Positions 39,401-46,921 are shown, counted from the stretch's first letter. The stretch: 64,000 bases of DNA from Pieris napi (GCF_905475465.1 NC_062238.1:10199368-10263367); one strand, 5' to 3'. Notes: generated by a model not told the origin, from the letters alone. Translations and numbers: made by a program.

Positions 39401-42400
39401 TAACTTCATTATTTTTAACACAATAAGAAATAAAATGTATTTTTATAATAAGTTATGTAGTATATGTTCAAATTAAGAACATGATTAGGTTCGAGATTTT
39501 GAGAAATGTAATATAGTGCAAGTAATAAAAATGTATGTCAACGACAATTTATAGAATTCTATCACGGACTAGTTTCGCATTAGCACGGATTTAGTTAAGC
39601 TTTCTTGAAACGCTGATCATGCAAGAGCGATAAGCTCTTAACAAAACAAAAGCTCCGGTTACGAAAGTTTGTGTCAATAAATGCGTTCTTAGAACCTCAC
39701 CTTAAAAATTCAAATGGTCGTGATAAGCTTCAGGAAATGCGATATGCGGAAACAAGATCTGTCAACGAACCGTAATTTATGGCGTGAGGTTAAATATTTT
39801 GTGGGCGACGAGAGTAGTTTGTTTTAGGAAATTTATGCCCAAGATTAGCAGGTTTGTGGGCAAGTTGTATAATGTTTTATAGACGAATAAAGATTAGAAG
39901 AAAAGATTAATTAAATTTCTGTAACTTACAGCTAATTAGTATAACCAAAGATTGTGGTATAATTTTTTTGGACTATGTGAAAACCATAATATGGATGAAT
40001 ATAGTATTGAAGTTGTTGATCTTTAGAAGATAAAACTAATTTAAATGTATAATTTCGTGGAAACGTTGAATAACTAAAATAGCCCATAAATCGAAGATTC
40101 GAGAGGTTGCCACAAAAATATTGTGGTATAATTTTGTTGGACTATGTGAAAACCATAATATGGATTTTACAATATACCTAGTATTCGTAGTTTTTGATCT
40201 TTAGAAGATAAAACTAATTTAAATGTATAATTTCGTGAAAACTTTGAATAACTTAAATAGCCCATAAATCAAAGATTCAAGAGGTTGTCACAAAAATATT
40301 GTGGTATAATTTTGTTGGACTATGTGAAAACCATAATATGGATTTTACAATATAGTATTCGTAGTTTTTGATCTTTGGAAGATAAAACTAATTTAAATGT
40401 ATAATTTCGTGGAAACGTTGAATAACTAAAATAGCCCATAAATCAAAGATTCGAGAGGTTGCCACAAAAAGGGCGAAAGCGGGGCAACAATCCGGTCACG
40501 TGTCGAGCGCGCGCTGTGCCACGCGCTGCGCCGGCGCACAATGGAAGCTGTGTTGCTCCTTCAAGGATTAACGGTCGATTATGCACGCTCCAGATTCAGG
40601 AAATGGGTGAAGCACGACTTTGGTTTCCCTATTCAATACCAGTAATACTTAAATAGACCAGAGTTGCAGTAGTAAAATATAGAGGCAAATTTTGAATACG
40701 TTCGGAAATAATTCTGATTTTTATCTTGAATATTATGTATACGTAAGAGAATTACTCTATTTTGAATAAGCACGTGTAATTTACTTGGAAATGGTTATAT
40801 TAGTTGAAATTCATAAACATTAACTAATAACAGTTATAATAATTGTTTAATAGTAATTATAAACCTAAAAATATAAATTTTTGTAATTGATTAGATTATA
40901 AACCGTTTGGTTGTTCTGATTTATCGTTCCAATTACAAATATTTAATCAGCCTACAAAACTACCTAATAAATAACGCCCGTAACACGAAGAATATCGAGG
41001 TAGCTAGCAACCAAATTTGTAATTCAACAAGCGGTCGATAATAAAATAAAACAATCTCAGTCAAAGTTCATATTCACGTGAGAGTTATTTTATTAAGAAA
41101 ACGAAATACGATTAAACAAGCCTCCCACTGGGAGACGAATGTATACAGCGAATATTTTTCCGTAATAACGTTGTTTCTGTCACAGTCGTACATGTCTCGC
41201 GTGAATAATGGGTTCATCTTCATATTAAGTCCAAGAAACTTGTTTGTTGGGTTCACGAGCCGGGAAATCGGAGAATCTGCCGCACACGAATCCTTTTGCA
41301 GGAATTAAATTGCTTTAAATTAGACGTCTCGAGAAATTACTCTTACTGTATACAGTAGTAGCGATACAGATGTTCTTAAATAGATTGTTGCCATGTGCGG
41401 ATAATGTTATTAATTAATATGTAGGCAAATAGTCACGGCCAAAGTCTGCTGAGTTCTAGACTCAAGGCTAATTTACTACTACTTTGAAAAATATTTTTTA
41501 TAGGGGGCAAACGGGCAGGAGGTTCATCTGATGTTAAGAGCTACCGCCCGCCCATGGACACTCAATGACAGAGGGCTATCGTCTTGTAGACTAGAATTGA
41601 TAAGCTACTTAAAAGTAAAAAAATATGTTTTTTTATGAATAGGTCTCAAGTGTGTACAAAGACCATAAAAATTAAAAAGAACCATATCTAGTTATATTTC
41701 AAAGACACGAAGATTTTATTACCCTTACTCAAATGTTAATATGTAAATCACAAAGTGGTCTAAACAGTAACGTCAATGGGCAGTTTTAGAAATAAATGCT
41801 AATTGAGAAATCAAGTTTTAAAGTAATTTTGGCAGATGATACGAGGAATTCGAGAACTTTGAGAACAGGTTTATCAACCCTCGGCAGATGGACACGATAA
41901 ATTGTATAAAATTAAGATGTTTTGCGAAAACCGTTGAGATTCTTATTTTGTCAGAAGTCAACAAATGTCAAACAAAACCGCCATATTAGGTTGCATTAAA
42001 TTATACATTGATTTGAGATTAATAATTTTCAGATTCTAATGTATCGTATTAATGGATTATTTTAATCTTAAAATAATTAATAATTGTTCTATACTGACGT
42101 AAGAAATTACATTATAATAGAAAATCTATGTAACTACAAGATTTTAAAATAAATAAAAACAATCTTTAGTTTTTGATAACAAACAAAAGCTTGTTAAAAC
42201 AAATATCTAATTAGCACTAATGATATACAAACAAAATCAAATCAGCTGATTTCTGTGTCGAATAATTTGTAACTTTTCTAATTTGAATATGAATAAATTA
42301 CAGTAAATGAAATTCTATTTTGAACTTACCTGTTGTTTAGCCAACTGGAACCACGTCTTAAGAATAATTGGCAGTCTTGTATACTGATAATGTTTTGTAG

Positions 42401-42620
42401 TCTTTACACTAATAAATACATCACTTAAAGTAATATTATTATTCAGTTCACTTTCATACAAAGTGGTCTTTGTAACAGGTTCAATAGATAGGACAGCGAC
42501 TTGCACAGATGCTCGATTGTCTTGAAAATTAAAGTTCACTCCGCTTTGATAAACAAGCAAACTGCTGTAACCCAAAACAATGAGCACAGCCGCAGCCTTA
42601 ATCAACCTGCGTCCACCCAT
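21366..42620 (-). CDS. fng: fringe: O-fucosylpeptide 3-beta-N-acetylglucosaminyltransferase (8 exons)
   Basis: Exons, read on the minus strand: 42620-42330, 37081-37033, 36798-36696, 25635-25488, 25094-25009, 24161-24091, 23478-23301, 21420-21366. All seven introns are GT...AG and every junction keeps frame, giving 326 residues. Seen: a signal anchor at residues 9-24, ISVKTTKHY (70-78), WFFTDTD (99-105), a Cys-rich block after C122, CHFDDDNYVNV with DDD at 154-156, FWFATGGAGFC (202-212), RLPDD (238-242), FHSHLE (263-268) and a final FCPR. These are the signature blocks of the Fringe family. By family knowledge it is a Golgi type II enzyme that adds GlcNAc to O-fucose on Notch EGF repeats and biases Delta versus Serrate signalling. 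N-glycosylation sequons lie at N62 and N111. Its length is near vertebrate Fringes and shorter than Drosophila Fringe. Codon 1 is the only in-frame ATG after an upstream TAA. Confidence 0.96.
21581..22003 (+). mobile_element. Helitron-type element in fng intron 7
   Basis: It begins A|TCTATATATATAAAAATG and ends GGCG...CGCCAGGCCAGCTAG|T. The short GGCG/CGCC hairpin about 10 nt before CTAG and insertion between A and T are Helitron hallmarks. 423 bp, no Rep/helicase, hence non-autonomous. Confidence 0.78.
22329..22891. mobile_element. hAT-like non-autonomous element in fng intron 7
   Basis: The ends TAGGGATGTGA (22329) and TCACATCCCTA (22891) are inverted. Flanking 8-mers TCTGGATA (22321-22328) and ACTGTATA (22892-22899) match at 6 of 8, consistent with an aged 8-bp hAT duplication. 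The interior is rich in ATCGAT motifs and AT; no transposase is visible. Confidence 0.65.
23301..23478 (-). CDS. fng: fng exon 7
   Basis: The acceptor is CTAATAG and the donor GTGAGT. It encodes EHLMKKNLTLVPEFHSHLE, then PPETFRDQISFSYS and WNVVNVPGFD, matching the C-terminal third of Fringe. Confidence 0.95.
24091..24161 (-). CDS. fng: fng exon 6
   Basis: The acceptor is TTTTAG and the donor GTAAGT. It encodes GGRFISICEGIRLPDDVSVG and FII, including the RLPDD block that all Fringes share. Confidence 0.95.
24210..24340 (-). mobile_element. Helitron-like 3' end in fng intron 5
   Basis: CTAGCTGCCTCCTCGAGCTT at 24210, preceded by A, resembles the complement of a lepidopteran Helitron 3' end. 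The remainder decays into AT-rich sequence and no 5' TC end is evident. Confidence 0.4.
24392..24605. mobile_element. GC-rich MITE in fng intron 5
   Basis: Imperfect terminal inverted repeats of about 28 bp start GATACAGATACCGGCAAAC at 24392 and are mirrored at 24605. The core (about 24450-24545) is strikingly GC-rich against an AT-rich intron, with CGCC/CCGCC clusters. No coding potential. The element family is not identified. Confidence 0.65.
25009..25094 (-). CDS. fng: fng exon 5
   Basis: The acceptor is GTTACAG and the donor GTGAGT. It encodes FWFATGGAGFCISRSLALKM, one of the most conserved Fringe-family segments, and ends in phase 2. Confidence 0.95.
25120..25404. repeat. repeat filling fng intron 4, with perfect 28-bp palindrome
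   Basis: It shares GCGTGCGTACAAAGTACAT, CAGAAGTGAAAC and CACGTGGCATTTGAATTTAC with 62985-63345. A perfect palindrome TAACTCTTGTTCAT|ATGAACAAGAGTTA lies at 25183-25210. Together with the Helitron end at 25405-25464 it makes up most of the 393-bp intron. Confidence 0.55.
25405..25464 (-). mobile_element. Helitron 5' terminal fragment beside fng exon 4
   Basis: The minus strand begins TCTAATATATAAAGTTC at 25464 and runs through the conserved CTCCTCCGAAACGGCTCG-like block. Only the 5' end remains. It ends 23 bp from the exon 4 splice donor. Confidence 0.65.
25488..25635 (-). CDS. fng: fng exon 4 (DDD motif)
   Basis: The acceptor is TTTTAG and the donor GTAACT. The exon opens with WFCHFDDDNYVNVPRLV, the metal-binding DDD block of Fringe glycosyltransferases, and continues with EDWYLGRTS. 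A Helitron end lies only 23 bp beyond the donor. Confidence 0.96.
25636..27045. other. fng: fng intron 3, part with few repeats
   Basis: Little repeat signature from about 25870 to 27040, other than a SINE scrap (about 25825-25855). It is the longest apparently single-copy stretch in the large intron and the most reasonable place to look for conserved enhancers. Confidence 0.4.
27046..27268 (-). repeat. CR1-like LINE tail in fng intron 3
   Basis: Plus strand shows GGCAAACGGGCAGGAGGCTC through TCCACATAGTGGTGGTGCGC, the complement of the tail family. Preceded by a T-rich tract, i.e. its A-rich 3' end. Confidence 0.65.
28141..28270 (-). repeat. second copy of the GC-rich LINE 3' UTR
   Basis: Complement of this stretch carries GATTGCTGGTGGAGCCGTGG and GAGTCCCACATAACCC, matching the insert at 59181-59625. 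It runs directly into a 30-bp SINE head fragment (28280-28312). Located in fng intron 3. Confidence 0.6.
28940..29035 (+). repeat. CR1-like LINE tail, 3' part
   Basis: Contains CCGGCAACGCACTCGCGAGG and GAGCCTCCTGCCCGTTTG, then TATATAAAAAAG. Confidence 0.6.
29140..29384 (-). mobile_element. tRNA-derived SINE with 11-bp target duplication
   Basis: TACTTGATACT flanks both sides (29129-29139, 29385-29395). The minus strand starts GGGGCCTCATAGCCTAGCGG (A-box-like AGCCTAGCGG), then GGGTTCGATTCCCGG (B-box), a body, and an A-run tail. A second full copy lies at 48981-49223. Located in fng intron 3. Confidence 0.85.
29865..30145 (+). repeat. LINE 3' UTR repeat in fng intron 3
   Basis: CACAGACACAGTGCACGATC, TCACACACTCACTCATTCAC and CCCTTTTGTCATAAATAAA, ending in a (TTA)n-type tail. 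Inverted partner at 61722-62010. Confidence 0.6.
30781..31386 (-). mobile_element. Penelope-like element fragment between inverted repeats
   Basis: Arms of about 90-98 bp (30781-30870 and 31289-31386) are inverted copies sharing ATAGAAAAACACTTTTT, TATAAATTT.CAATTATTTT and TTTAAATTTAACCGACGTT. Between them lies a minus-strand frame (30950-31297) that looks like the C-terminal GIY-YIG-associated region of a Penelope-like element. Inverted terminal repeats around partial copies are known for Penelope elements. It sits in fng intron 3. Confidence 0.65.
30950..31297 (-). pseudogene. Penelope-like C-terminal (GIY-YIG region) fragment
   Basis: The frame contains AVCRLCHISMYAKSAVCEHT, then a KVLAKEKRFFSRLVREAIEI block and GLKLSNTWDPII. 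The SAV.EH...VLA.E..F..R.VREAIEI.KH.N.N.EDG..LS.TW pattern is characteristic of Penelope-type ORF ends. The reverse transcriptase is missing. A shared repeat arm provides the N-terminal part of the longer open frame (up to 31360), so the true domain starts near 31297. Confidence 0.65.
31475..32044 (-). other. 189-codon anonymous open frame in fng intron 3, doubtful
   Basis: An unbroken minus-strand frame of 189 codons without a recognised domain, low-complexity Phe runs (NIFFFLLSKL, FFFSFSTF) and no flanking splice or promoter context. It lies next to the Penelope fragment but has no polymerase motif. I regard it as a chance frame or anonymous transposon remnant. Confidence 0.15.
32514..32836 (-). 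mobile_element. Helitron-type element in fng intron 3
   Basis: Read on the minus strand it starts TCTAATGTATAAAATTC and ends with the hairpin GGCAAAACGACGTTTGCC, then CGGTCAGCTAG. It is flanked by A and T as expected. 323 bp, non-autonomous, closely related to the copy at 43235-43564. Confidence 0.82.
33490..33605 (+). repeat. GGCGGCCTTATCGC repeat in fng intron 3
   Basis: GGTTGCCTGGAAGAGATCGC, GATAAGGCCGCCCGTTGC and a final AAATAAATAAAAT give the plus orientation of the family. Confidence 0.52.
34055..34150 (-). repeat. LINE 3'-end repeat scrap in fng intron 3
   Basis: GGACGAAAAGAACTGGCAAA and ACTCTCCACCATTAATTGTC correspond to the middle of the 9095-9420 family. Confidence 0.4.
34232..34300 (+). 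repeat. CR1-like LINE tail, short fragment
   Basis: CACTGAAGTATTTCCGAACC and AATTTGACTTATGGTTC with AAGAAAAGAGCGTA. Confidence 0.5.
35033..35482 (-). repeat. inverted second copy of the 1603-2050 repeat
   Basis: Closely similar over about 450 bp to the complement of 1603-2050, sharing blocks such as GGACGTCCGTCAGTCTGTG and GGGCTGATTCCTAGTTAAT. It carries an extra direct GTTCGTTTATCCATG duplication near 35262-35276. It lies in fng intron 3 with no Harbinger flanks, so the element moves independently of that MITE. Confidence 0.7.
36314..36600 (-). mobile_element. tRNA-derived SINE (third family) in fng intron 3
   Basis: Runs from CAGTGACGCTACAACCTT to CACTAGGCCAACACTGCTC, with GGGGATCGAACCTACG as the B-box complement. 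Full length. It lies about 95 bp downstream of the exon 3 donor. Confidence 0.78.
36696..36798 (-). CDS. fng: fng exon 3
   Basis: The acceptor is CATTGCAG and the donor GTAAGT. It encodes GHMVNTNCS, HLCCKMSVEYDRF and LESGKK, the conserved Cys block that precedes the DDD motif. A longer open frame in another phase overlaps this exon (36720-37019) and is a shadow. Confidence 0.95.
37033..37081 (-). CDS. fng: fng exon 2 (49-nt microexon)
   Basis: It is preceded by a CTTACAG acceptor and followed by a GTAAGT donor. It encodes IWFFTDTD and a Gln/Asn-rich tail with an NQT sequon. This is the nucleotide-sugar-binding TDTD block. The length of 49 nt leaves one base for the next exon. Confidence 0.94.
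37205..37330 (-). repeat. LINE 3'-end repeat in fng intron 1
   Basis: AGTCAAAAAGTCAAAAGTCA followed by AAATCATTTATTCATATAGG and AACACAATGTACACTTATT; same 3' terminus as 9095-9420. A plus-strand scrap of the family is at 37770-37840. Confidence 0.55.
38360..38562 (-). repeat. CR1-like LINE tail in fng intron 1
   Basis: Complement of the tail family, from GGCAAGCGGGCAGGAGGCTC to CTGGTGGTGCGCGGC; nearly full length for the family. Confidence 0.65.
38700..39940. other. fng: fng intron 1, part with few repeats
   Basis: No transposon signature is seen. 38860-39100 has more balanced composition (CGGCCACGCCCGGTTACC, GCTTTGATCAAGG) than its flanks and could be regulatory. No coding potential. Confidence 0.35.
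39951..40466 (+). repeat. three-copy tandem repeat (169-178 bp units) in fng intron 1
   Basis: Units start with ATTGTGGTATAATTTT at 39951, 40120 and 40298 and end GAGGTTGCCACAAAAA. Each contains TGAAAACCATAATATGGAT, GATCTTTAGAAGATAAAACT and AATAGCCCATAAATC. Units 2 and 3 resemble each other more than unit 1. No coding capacity. Confidence 0.85.
40467..40640. other. GC-rich island in fng intron 1
   Basis: Directly after the tandem array the composition changes sharply to CpG-rich (GTGTCGAGCGCGCGCTGTGC, CGCTGCGCCGGCGCAC). A 65-codon frame crosses it but has no family resemblance. It could be an unrelated insertion, an alternative 5' exon, or a regulatory element; the sequence does not decide. 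Confidence 0.4.
41498..41580 (-). repeat. CR1-like LINE tail, 3' part, in fng intron 1
   Basis: GGGGCAAACGGGCAGGAGGT through CATGGACACTCAATGACAG. Confidence 0.55.
42330..42620 (-). CDS. fng: fng exon 1 (residues 1-97)
   Basis: The ATG at 42620 has G at -3 and G at +4. The open frame extends seven codons further upstream to a GTG but contains no other ATG before a TAA. It encodes a short basic N-terminus (MGGRRLIK), a hydrophobic anchor, a low-conservation stem, and the start of the catalytic domain (SDVFISVKTTKHY, KTWFQLAKQQ). The exon ends in phase 0 at CAACAG before GTAAGT. Confidence 0.95.
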
Positions 42621-42905
42621 GCCAGAGCCGGCAGGCGCCACGCCGATGTCTTCCAGAATGTCTTAGTTCCTTAATCATCTGCACTACATAATCAAAACAT
42701 TGTTGCTAACGACAACACAACTTATAACCGCCCGTTCTTATCAAAGAACGGTTACAAACTAAATAAAAATGTAGCACGGACAGCGAATACGCCCGCGCTG
42801 TGCTGCCCCACCATGTGTTGAACAAAACACGCACGATTATTGTATCTCGCTCGCTCTAGTACGGCCTACCTGCGCGTGCGCCTGTGCAACGCCGGCAGCG
42901 CCACT
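42621..42905 (-). promoter_or_regulatory. fng: probable fng 5' UTR and core promoter region
   Basis: The stretch immediately upstream of the fng ATG is visibly richer in GC and CpG than its surroundings, especially 42780-42905. It contains an 8-bp hairpin with a 4-nt loop (42732-42751), GAGCGAGCGAGA-type GAGA-like sequence (minus strand), a start-stop ATGTAG (42689-42684), and a 26-codon uORF (42678-42598) that overlaps the fng start. No TATA box is obvious and the start site is not resolved. The call rests on position and composition. Confidence 0.45.
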
Positions 42906-43234
42906 CGTGTCAATGGCTCAAGTAATTGTTGCTTTCATCGATGGCTGCATCTTTTTACAATTTTATGCATGTCGTAAACCCACCGTTGTGGAAACATAAT
43001 TCTTGAGTCTTGACTTTCGAAGCTTTTAACGACTACGTATTATCTTACACAATTAAGGTTAGTATCGACGCGTTTTTCTTCGAATTATGGTTACTTTTAC
43101 TTGAATTATTGAATTGTTACTCACCTAGATTCATTAACTGCGCCTGACTTGGTTACAATCTTATAAACTTGCTATGACAAACAGGGTTACTAACATGATT
43201 CTAAAACGTATAATCTGCTAATATTTATATATTA

Positions 43235-43564
43235 CTAGCTAATCCGGCAAACGTCGTTTTGCCATGTTTATCATTTATAATAAAAAATAGGGGTTGATCG
43301 TAGAGACGTGAAAGTTAGGGGTTGTATGTATTTTTAATGCTGTATCATAAAAAAATAAAAACAGAAAAAAAATATCTAAAAATAAAAAAAATATATTTAG
43401 GGGTTTATTTGATGACTACCCTTAACATTTAGGGGGGTGAAAAATAGATGTTGTCCGATTCTCAGACAAACCCAATATGCAAACAAAATTTCATGAGAAT
43501 CGGTCGAGCCGTTTCGGAGGAGTTTAACCACAAACACCGCGACACGCGCATTTTATATATTACA
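43235..43564 (-). mobile_element. Helitron-type element upstream of fng
   Basis: Same family as 32514-32836, with the identical hairpin core GGCAAAACGACGTTTGCC and a CTAG end at 43235. The 5' TC has mutated (TGTAATATATAA). 330 bp, no coding capacity. Confidence 0.8.
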
Positions 43565-43985
43565 TATACTTTACATTAAAATAATAACAAAGACTATCAG
43601 ATACTACATAAATTTATATTTAAATATATTACATTTTTTATAATATCCTCTCATTATTGCAATAAGAATTTTAATTAAATATTACTTTCCCATTATTATT
43701 TCTTTTATAGAATTATATTAAGTAAAATTTTATTGATATCTAAAGTAACAGGGCTAACGGTAGATTGTGCGATTTAACTGGTCAGTTGGCACAAGTGACC
43801 GTGGGTGGTAAATTGTAATGGAATTAAAGCTAGTCATTCCGGCATTAAATTCAAATCAGTGGATATAATAGCGGATAATTGTCGTTAAATTGGCTTTGAG
43901 TAATTATGAAACCCACGATTTCTATAACGATTTAAATTTGCTATATCATCAAATATTTAAGACTAAATCTTTGAAATATTTCTGA

Positions 43986-44212
43986 TTATTTTTCCGACCC
44001 AAATATCGGCCAATAGAATTGCACCATTCGACGTCACGTGGTACAACCTACATGGTATTATACTGATAATTTTTTGTGAAAATTTTCTCTGGTCGTTGCT
44101 TCAAGAAAAGTATTAAGTAGTTGTTTTATTCATTATGAAATTCTTATTTGTTAACTGTACATTTCGTCTCATGGTGCAATTCTATTGGCCGACATTTGGG
44201 TCGGAAAAATAA
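43986..44212. mobile_element. MITE with about 50-bp TIRs
   Basis: The left TTATTTTTCCGACCCAAAT (43986) continues through CGGCCAATAGAATTGCACCA and is mirrored, with a few mismatches, ending at 44212. 227 bp, no coding region, family unknown. A second foldback begins 8 bp later. Confidence 0.7.
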
Positions 44213-44220
44213 TCCCCCGA

Positions 44221-44371
44221 ATACCACACGAGCTTCAAAATTATCGGGCATTTCCCTCAAGGTTCCCTGCAAACAAATATAGTCGTCATGACGACTTATA
44301 GTCGTCATGACGACTATATTAATTGTTTGCCTATCGGGAAATACCCGATAATTTTGAAGCTCTTGTGGTAT
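44221..44371. mobile_element. foldback element with palindromic core
   Basis: 36-bp arms (44221-44256 and 44336-44371) match at all but about two positions. The core holds two copies of AGTCGTCATGACGACT, each self-palindromic, arranged as a larger palindrome. The whole 151 bp can fold into one long cruciform. The family is not recognised. Confidence 0.7.
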
Positions 44372-44504
44372 TATAAGTGAATAAATCTAAAGAGGCTTAC
44401 CTTCCAATGAATACTAGCTTCATTTTATTCAAGCGCAGTTGTAACATTCGCATATTAAAGCTGGTTTTAATTATTATCTGTCTTTGAGATTATACGTATA
44501 TAGA

Positions 44505-44797
44505 GTTGGCCTAGTGGCTTCAGCGTGCGACTCTCATCCCTGAGGTCGTAGGTTCGATCCCCGGCTGTGCACCAATGGACTTCCTTTCTGTGTGCGCACT
44601 TAAGATTTGCTCGAACGGTGAAGGAAAACATCGTAAGGAAACCGACATGTCTTAGACCCAAAAAGTAGACGGCGTGTGTCAGGCACTGGAGGCTGATCAC
44701 CTACTTGCCTATTAGATTTAAAAATGATCAGGAAAACAGATTCAGAAATCTGAGGCCAAGACTTAAAGAGGTTGTAGCGCCATTGATTTATTTTATC
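44505..44797 (+). mobile_element. tRNA-derived SINE (third family), full length
   Basis: GTTGGCCTAGTGGCTTCAGC (A-box) and GTAGGTTCGATCCCCGGC (B-box) lead a body containing CGAACGGTGAAGGAAAACAT and ending GAGGTTGTAGCGCCATTGAT. It is the best-preserved copy of the most abundant SINE here. Confidence 0.82.
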
Positions 44798-44849
44798 TAT
44801 TCGAGATATATATTCATTCAGATGACTACGATTTAGAGCGTACATATTA

Positions 44850-44957
44850 AAAGGCCGGCAACGCACTCGCGAGTCCTCAGGCATTGAGAGTATCCATGGG
44901 CGGTATCACTTAACATCAGGGTTTATAGCTCTCTGCCCGTTTGCCCACTGTTCTATA
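44850..44957 (+). repeat. CR1-like LINE tail, 3' part
   Basis: GGCCGGCAACGCACTCGCGA through CTGCCCGTTTGCCCACTG. Confidence 0.6.
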
Positions 44958-45338
44958 AACGATATATATTATTTTTCTTTAAGAAAAGCTCGGTCAAACA
45001 ACGGGAATTATTAAAGCTGTAATAATTGTTTTTCATAATCTTGAGATTGGGCACATGACGAAAACTATGTGAATGTTTTATTTAAATTATATCGCTTTAT
45101 TAAGTGCATCCTATTAATTTCAACTACCATACACAAAATGGTGCCAAATTAAACATTAAATAGTCTTAAGTAGTCCGCCCACACCGTTTTTTCTGGTAAA
45201 TCAAGTTTATTGCGTAGGTTTGGATTAAATTGCGGGTGTTATTACCCACTATTACAATTTATACTTTTTTGAAAGTTCAAAAATTACTTTTATTATTGGG
45301 TTGTGTAGTGTTCATTATATCTAAAAGAGTAGGACAAA

Positions 45339-45623
45339 GGGAGCGTTCAAGTATTACATCACGCAATTTTTGGAGATAATTGACAGTCCCCCCGTGTAAC
45401 GCACCGTAACGTTTTTCTGTACCCAAGTATAGTACAACGTTTCGTGACCACCTAGTGACTCTTTATACCTTAAAGTTACCATTATGTGGTGTAAAGTACT
45501 GGAAAGTCGAAAATAATATTAACGATAACAGGTAATTCAATAATATCGTAACGTTTTACACATGGACCCCCCCCCCCCCCCCCCCAACCCCAAAAATTCG
45601 TTACGCAATACTTAAACGCTCCC
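45339..45623. mobile_element. uninterrupted copy of the GGGAGCGTTCAAG MITE
   Basis: 285 bp with about 35-bp imperfect inverted ends (GGGAGCGTTCAAGTATTAC at the left; its complement at the right). It contains a 19-bp C run (45567-45585) where the interrupted copy at 52321-55152 has an interrupted G run. There is no coding capacity. Confidence 0.75.
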
Positions 45624-46267
45624 ATAATCATATTAAGGTTTATTTACATTTATCCTCTTTTTAAAGGTCAGACAATTAATATTAATGCATCCAGTTACAA
45701 GATTCGTTGATAATTGCGTTAAATTTTCCTGTAACAGTATTTACGTTTAACTCTATATTATTAAACATTAAACCATGACCAAACAATACATTTCATATTT
45801 CACTACCTTTCAGGATACCTTTCTACATGGATATTTCGCTTATTAGCAGGAAGGTCGCCCGATAACGAAATATACCGGGCGTCCCAAGACTATGGGACAT
45901 CAAGGGATAGTACATTTAATATCGTATATAGGGTATTTTGCTGAAAGAAAACATAATTTTATTTTGAAAATTAAGTACAGTGTTAAACCCCCCCTTTTTT
46001 GACGCCAATCGAAAGAATGGACAAAAAATAATAATTCTTCTTAAGTAACATAGTATTTTGAATGAAAGGATCAACGTGAAATTAATTAGTCAAATTAAAA
46101 ACATACATGAAACTGACAAAGTCAATAAAGTCGCATTTGAGTCGGTTCGATTCCCAGACGACACAAGTAATTTTGTCAAATCATTGAATGCAGTAATGCA
46201 GTATTGAGTGCAATACGTATACTTTTCAAAATAAAATAGTTTTCTATCTACGATATTTGTAATAATA

Positions 46268-46513
46268 ATTAGTTGCGCTACAACCTCTTTTAGGTCTCAG
46301 CCTCAGATTTCTGAATCTGTTTCATGATCATTTCACAGCCTGACACACGCCGTCGACTTTTTGGGTCTCAGACATGTCAGTTTCCTCACGGTTTTTTCCT
46401 TCACCGTTCGAACGCCCATAGAAAGAAATTCCATTGGTGCACAGCCGGGGATCGAACCTACGACCTCAGGGATGACAGTCGCACGCTGAAGCCACTAGGC
46501 CAACACTGCTCCC
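46268..46513 (-). mobile_element. tRNA-derived SINE (third family), internal deletion
   Basis: GTTGCGCTACAACCTCTTTT to ACTAGGCCAACACTGCTC; about 45 bp of the body are missing relative to 44505-44797. Confidence 0.74.
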
Positions 46514-46806
46514 TTGATGTATAATTGTCATTATAGCTTATAATTATAGATAAACTAACAGACTCATATATTTTACGGTCGGTCCACATTATATAGGACC
46601 AATAAATAGGCATTGTTTAAAGTGATCTCATCAATTTAAACTTGTAAAAGCAGGTGAAGGTAATAATAAAATACGAGTTTGCATATTGGCTTTTATTGCA
46701 TTCCGACATCGCTGAACTTTTAATTATAGTATATCGCGTTGTAAATTGATTTTATATTCCAATAACACAATTTGTTAATTTAAGCAATGATGTTAAAACC
46801 ATAATA

Positions 46807-46843
46807 GTAGATTTGCGAGTATACTCGATACTCGCAAATCTAC
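46807..46843. repeat. perfect hairpin, 16-bp stem and 5-nt loop
   Basis: GTAGATTTGCGAGTAT, ACTCG, then the exact complement. Confidence 0.8.
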
Positions 46844-46921
46844 ACTGGAACTTCAAATATATTCTGTTCCATATTAATTATAATTGGAGTACAAGTACAG
46901 TACTTCATACTAAATTTTTTA

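Noticed and set aside
42621..42641. fng starting seven codons upstream at GTG
   Set aside because: GTG is not a normal animal start; the first in-frame ATG is at 42620 in good context.
44505..44580. tRNA gene
   Set aside because: The same head recurs about ten times with a conserved SINE body; not a tRNA gene.
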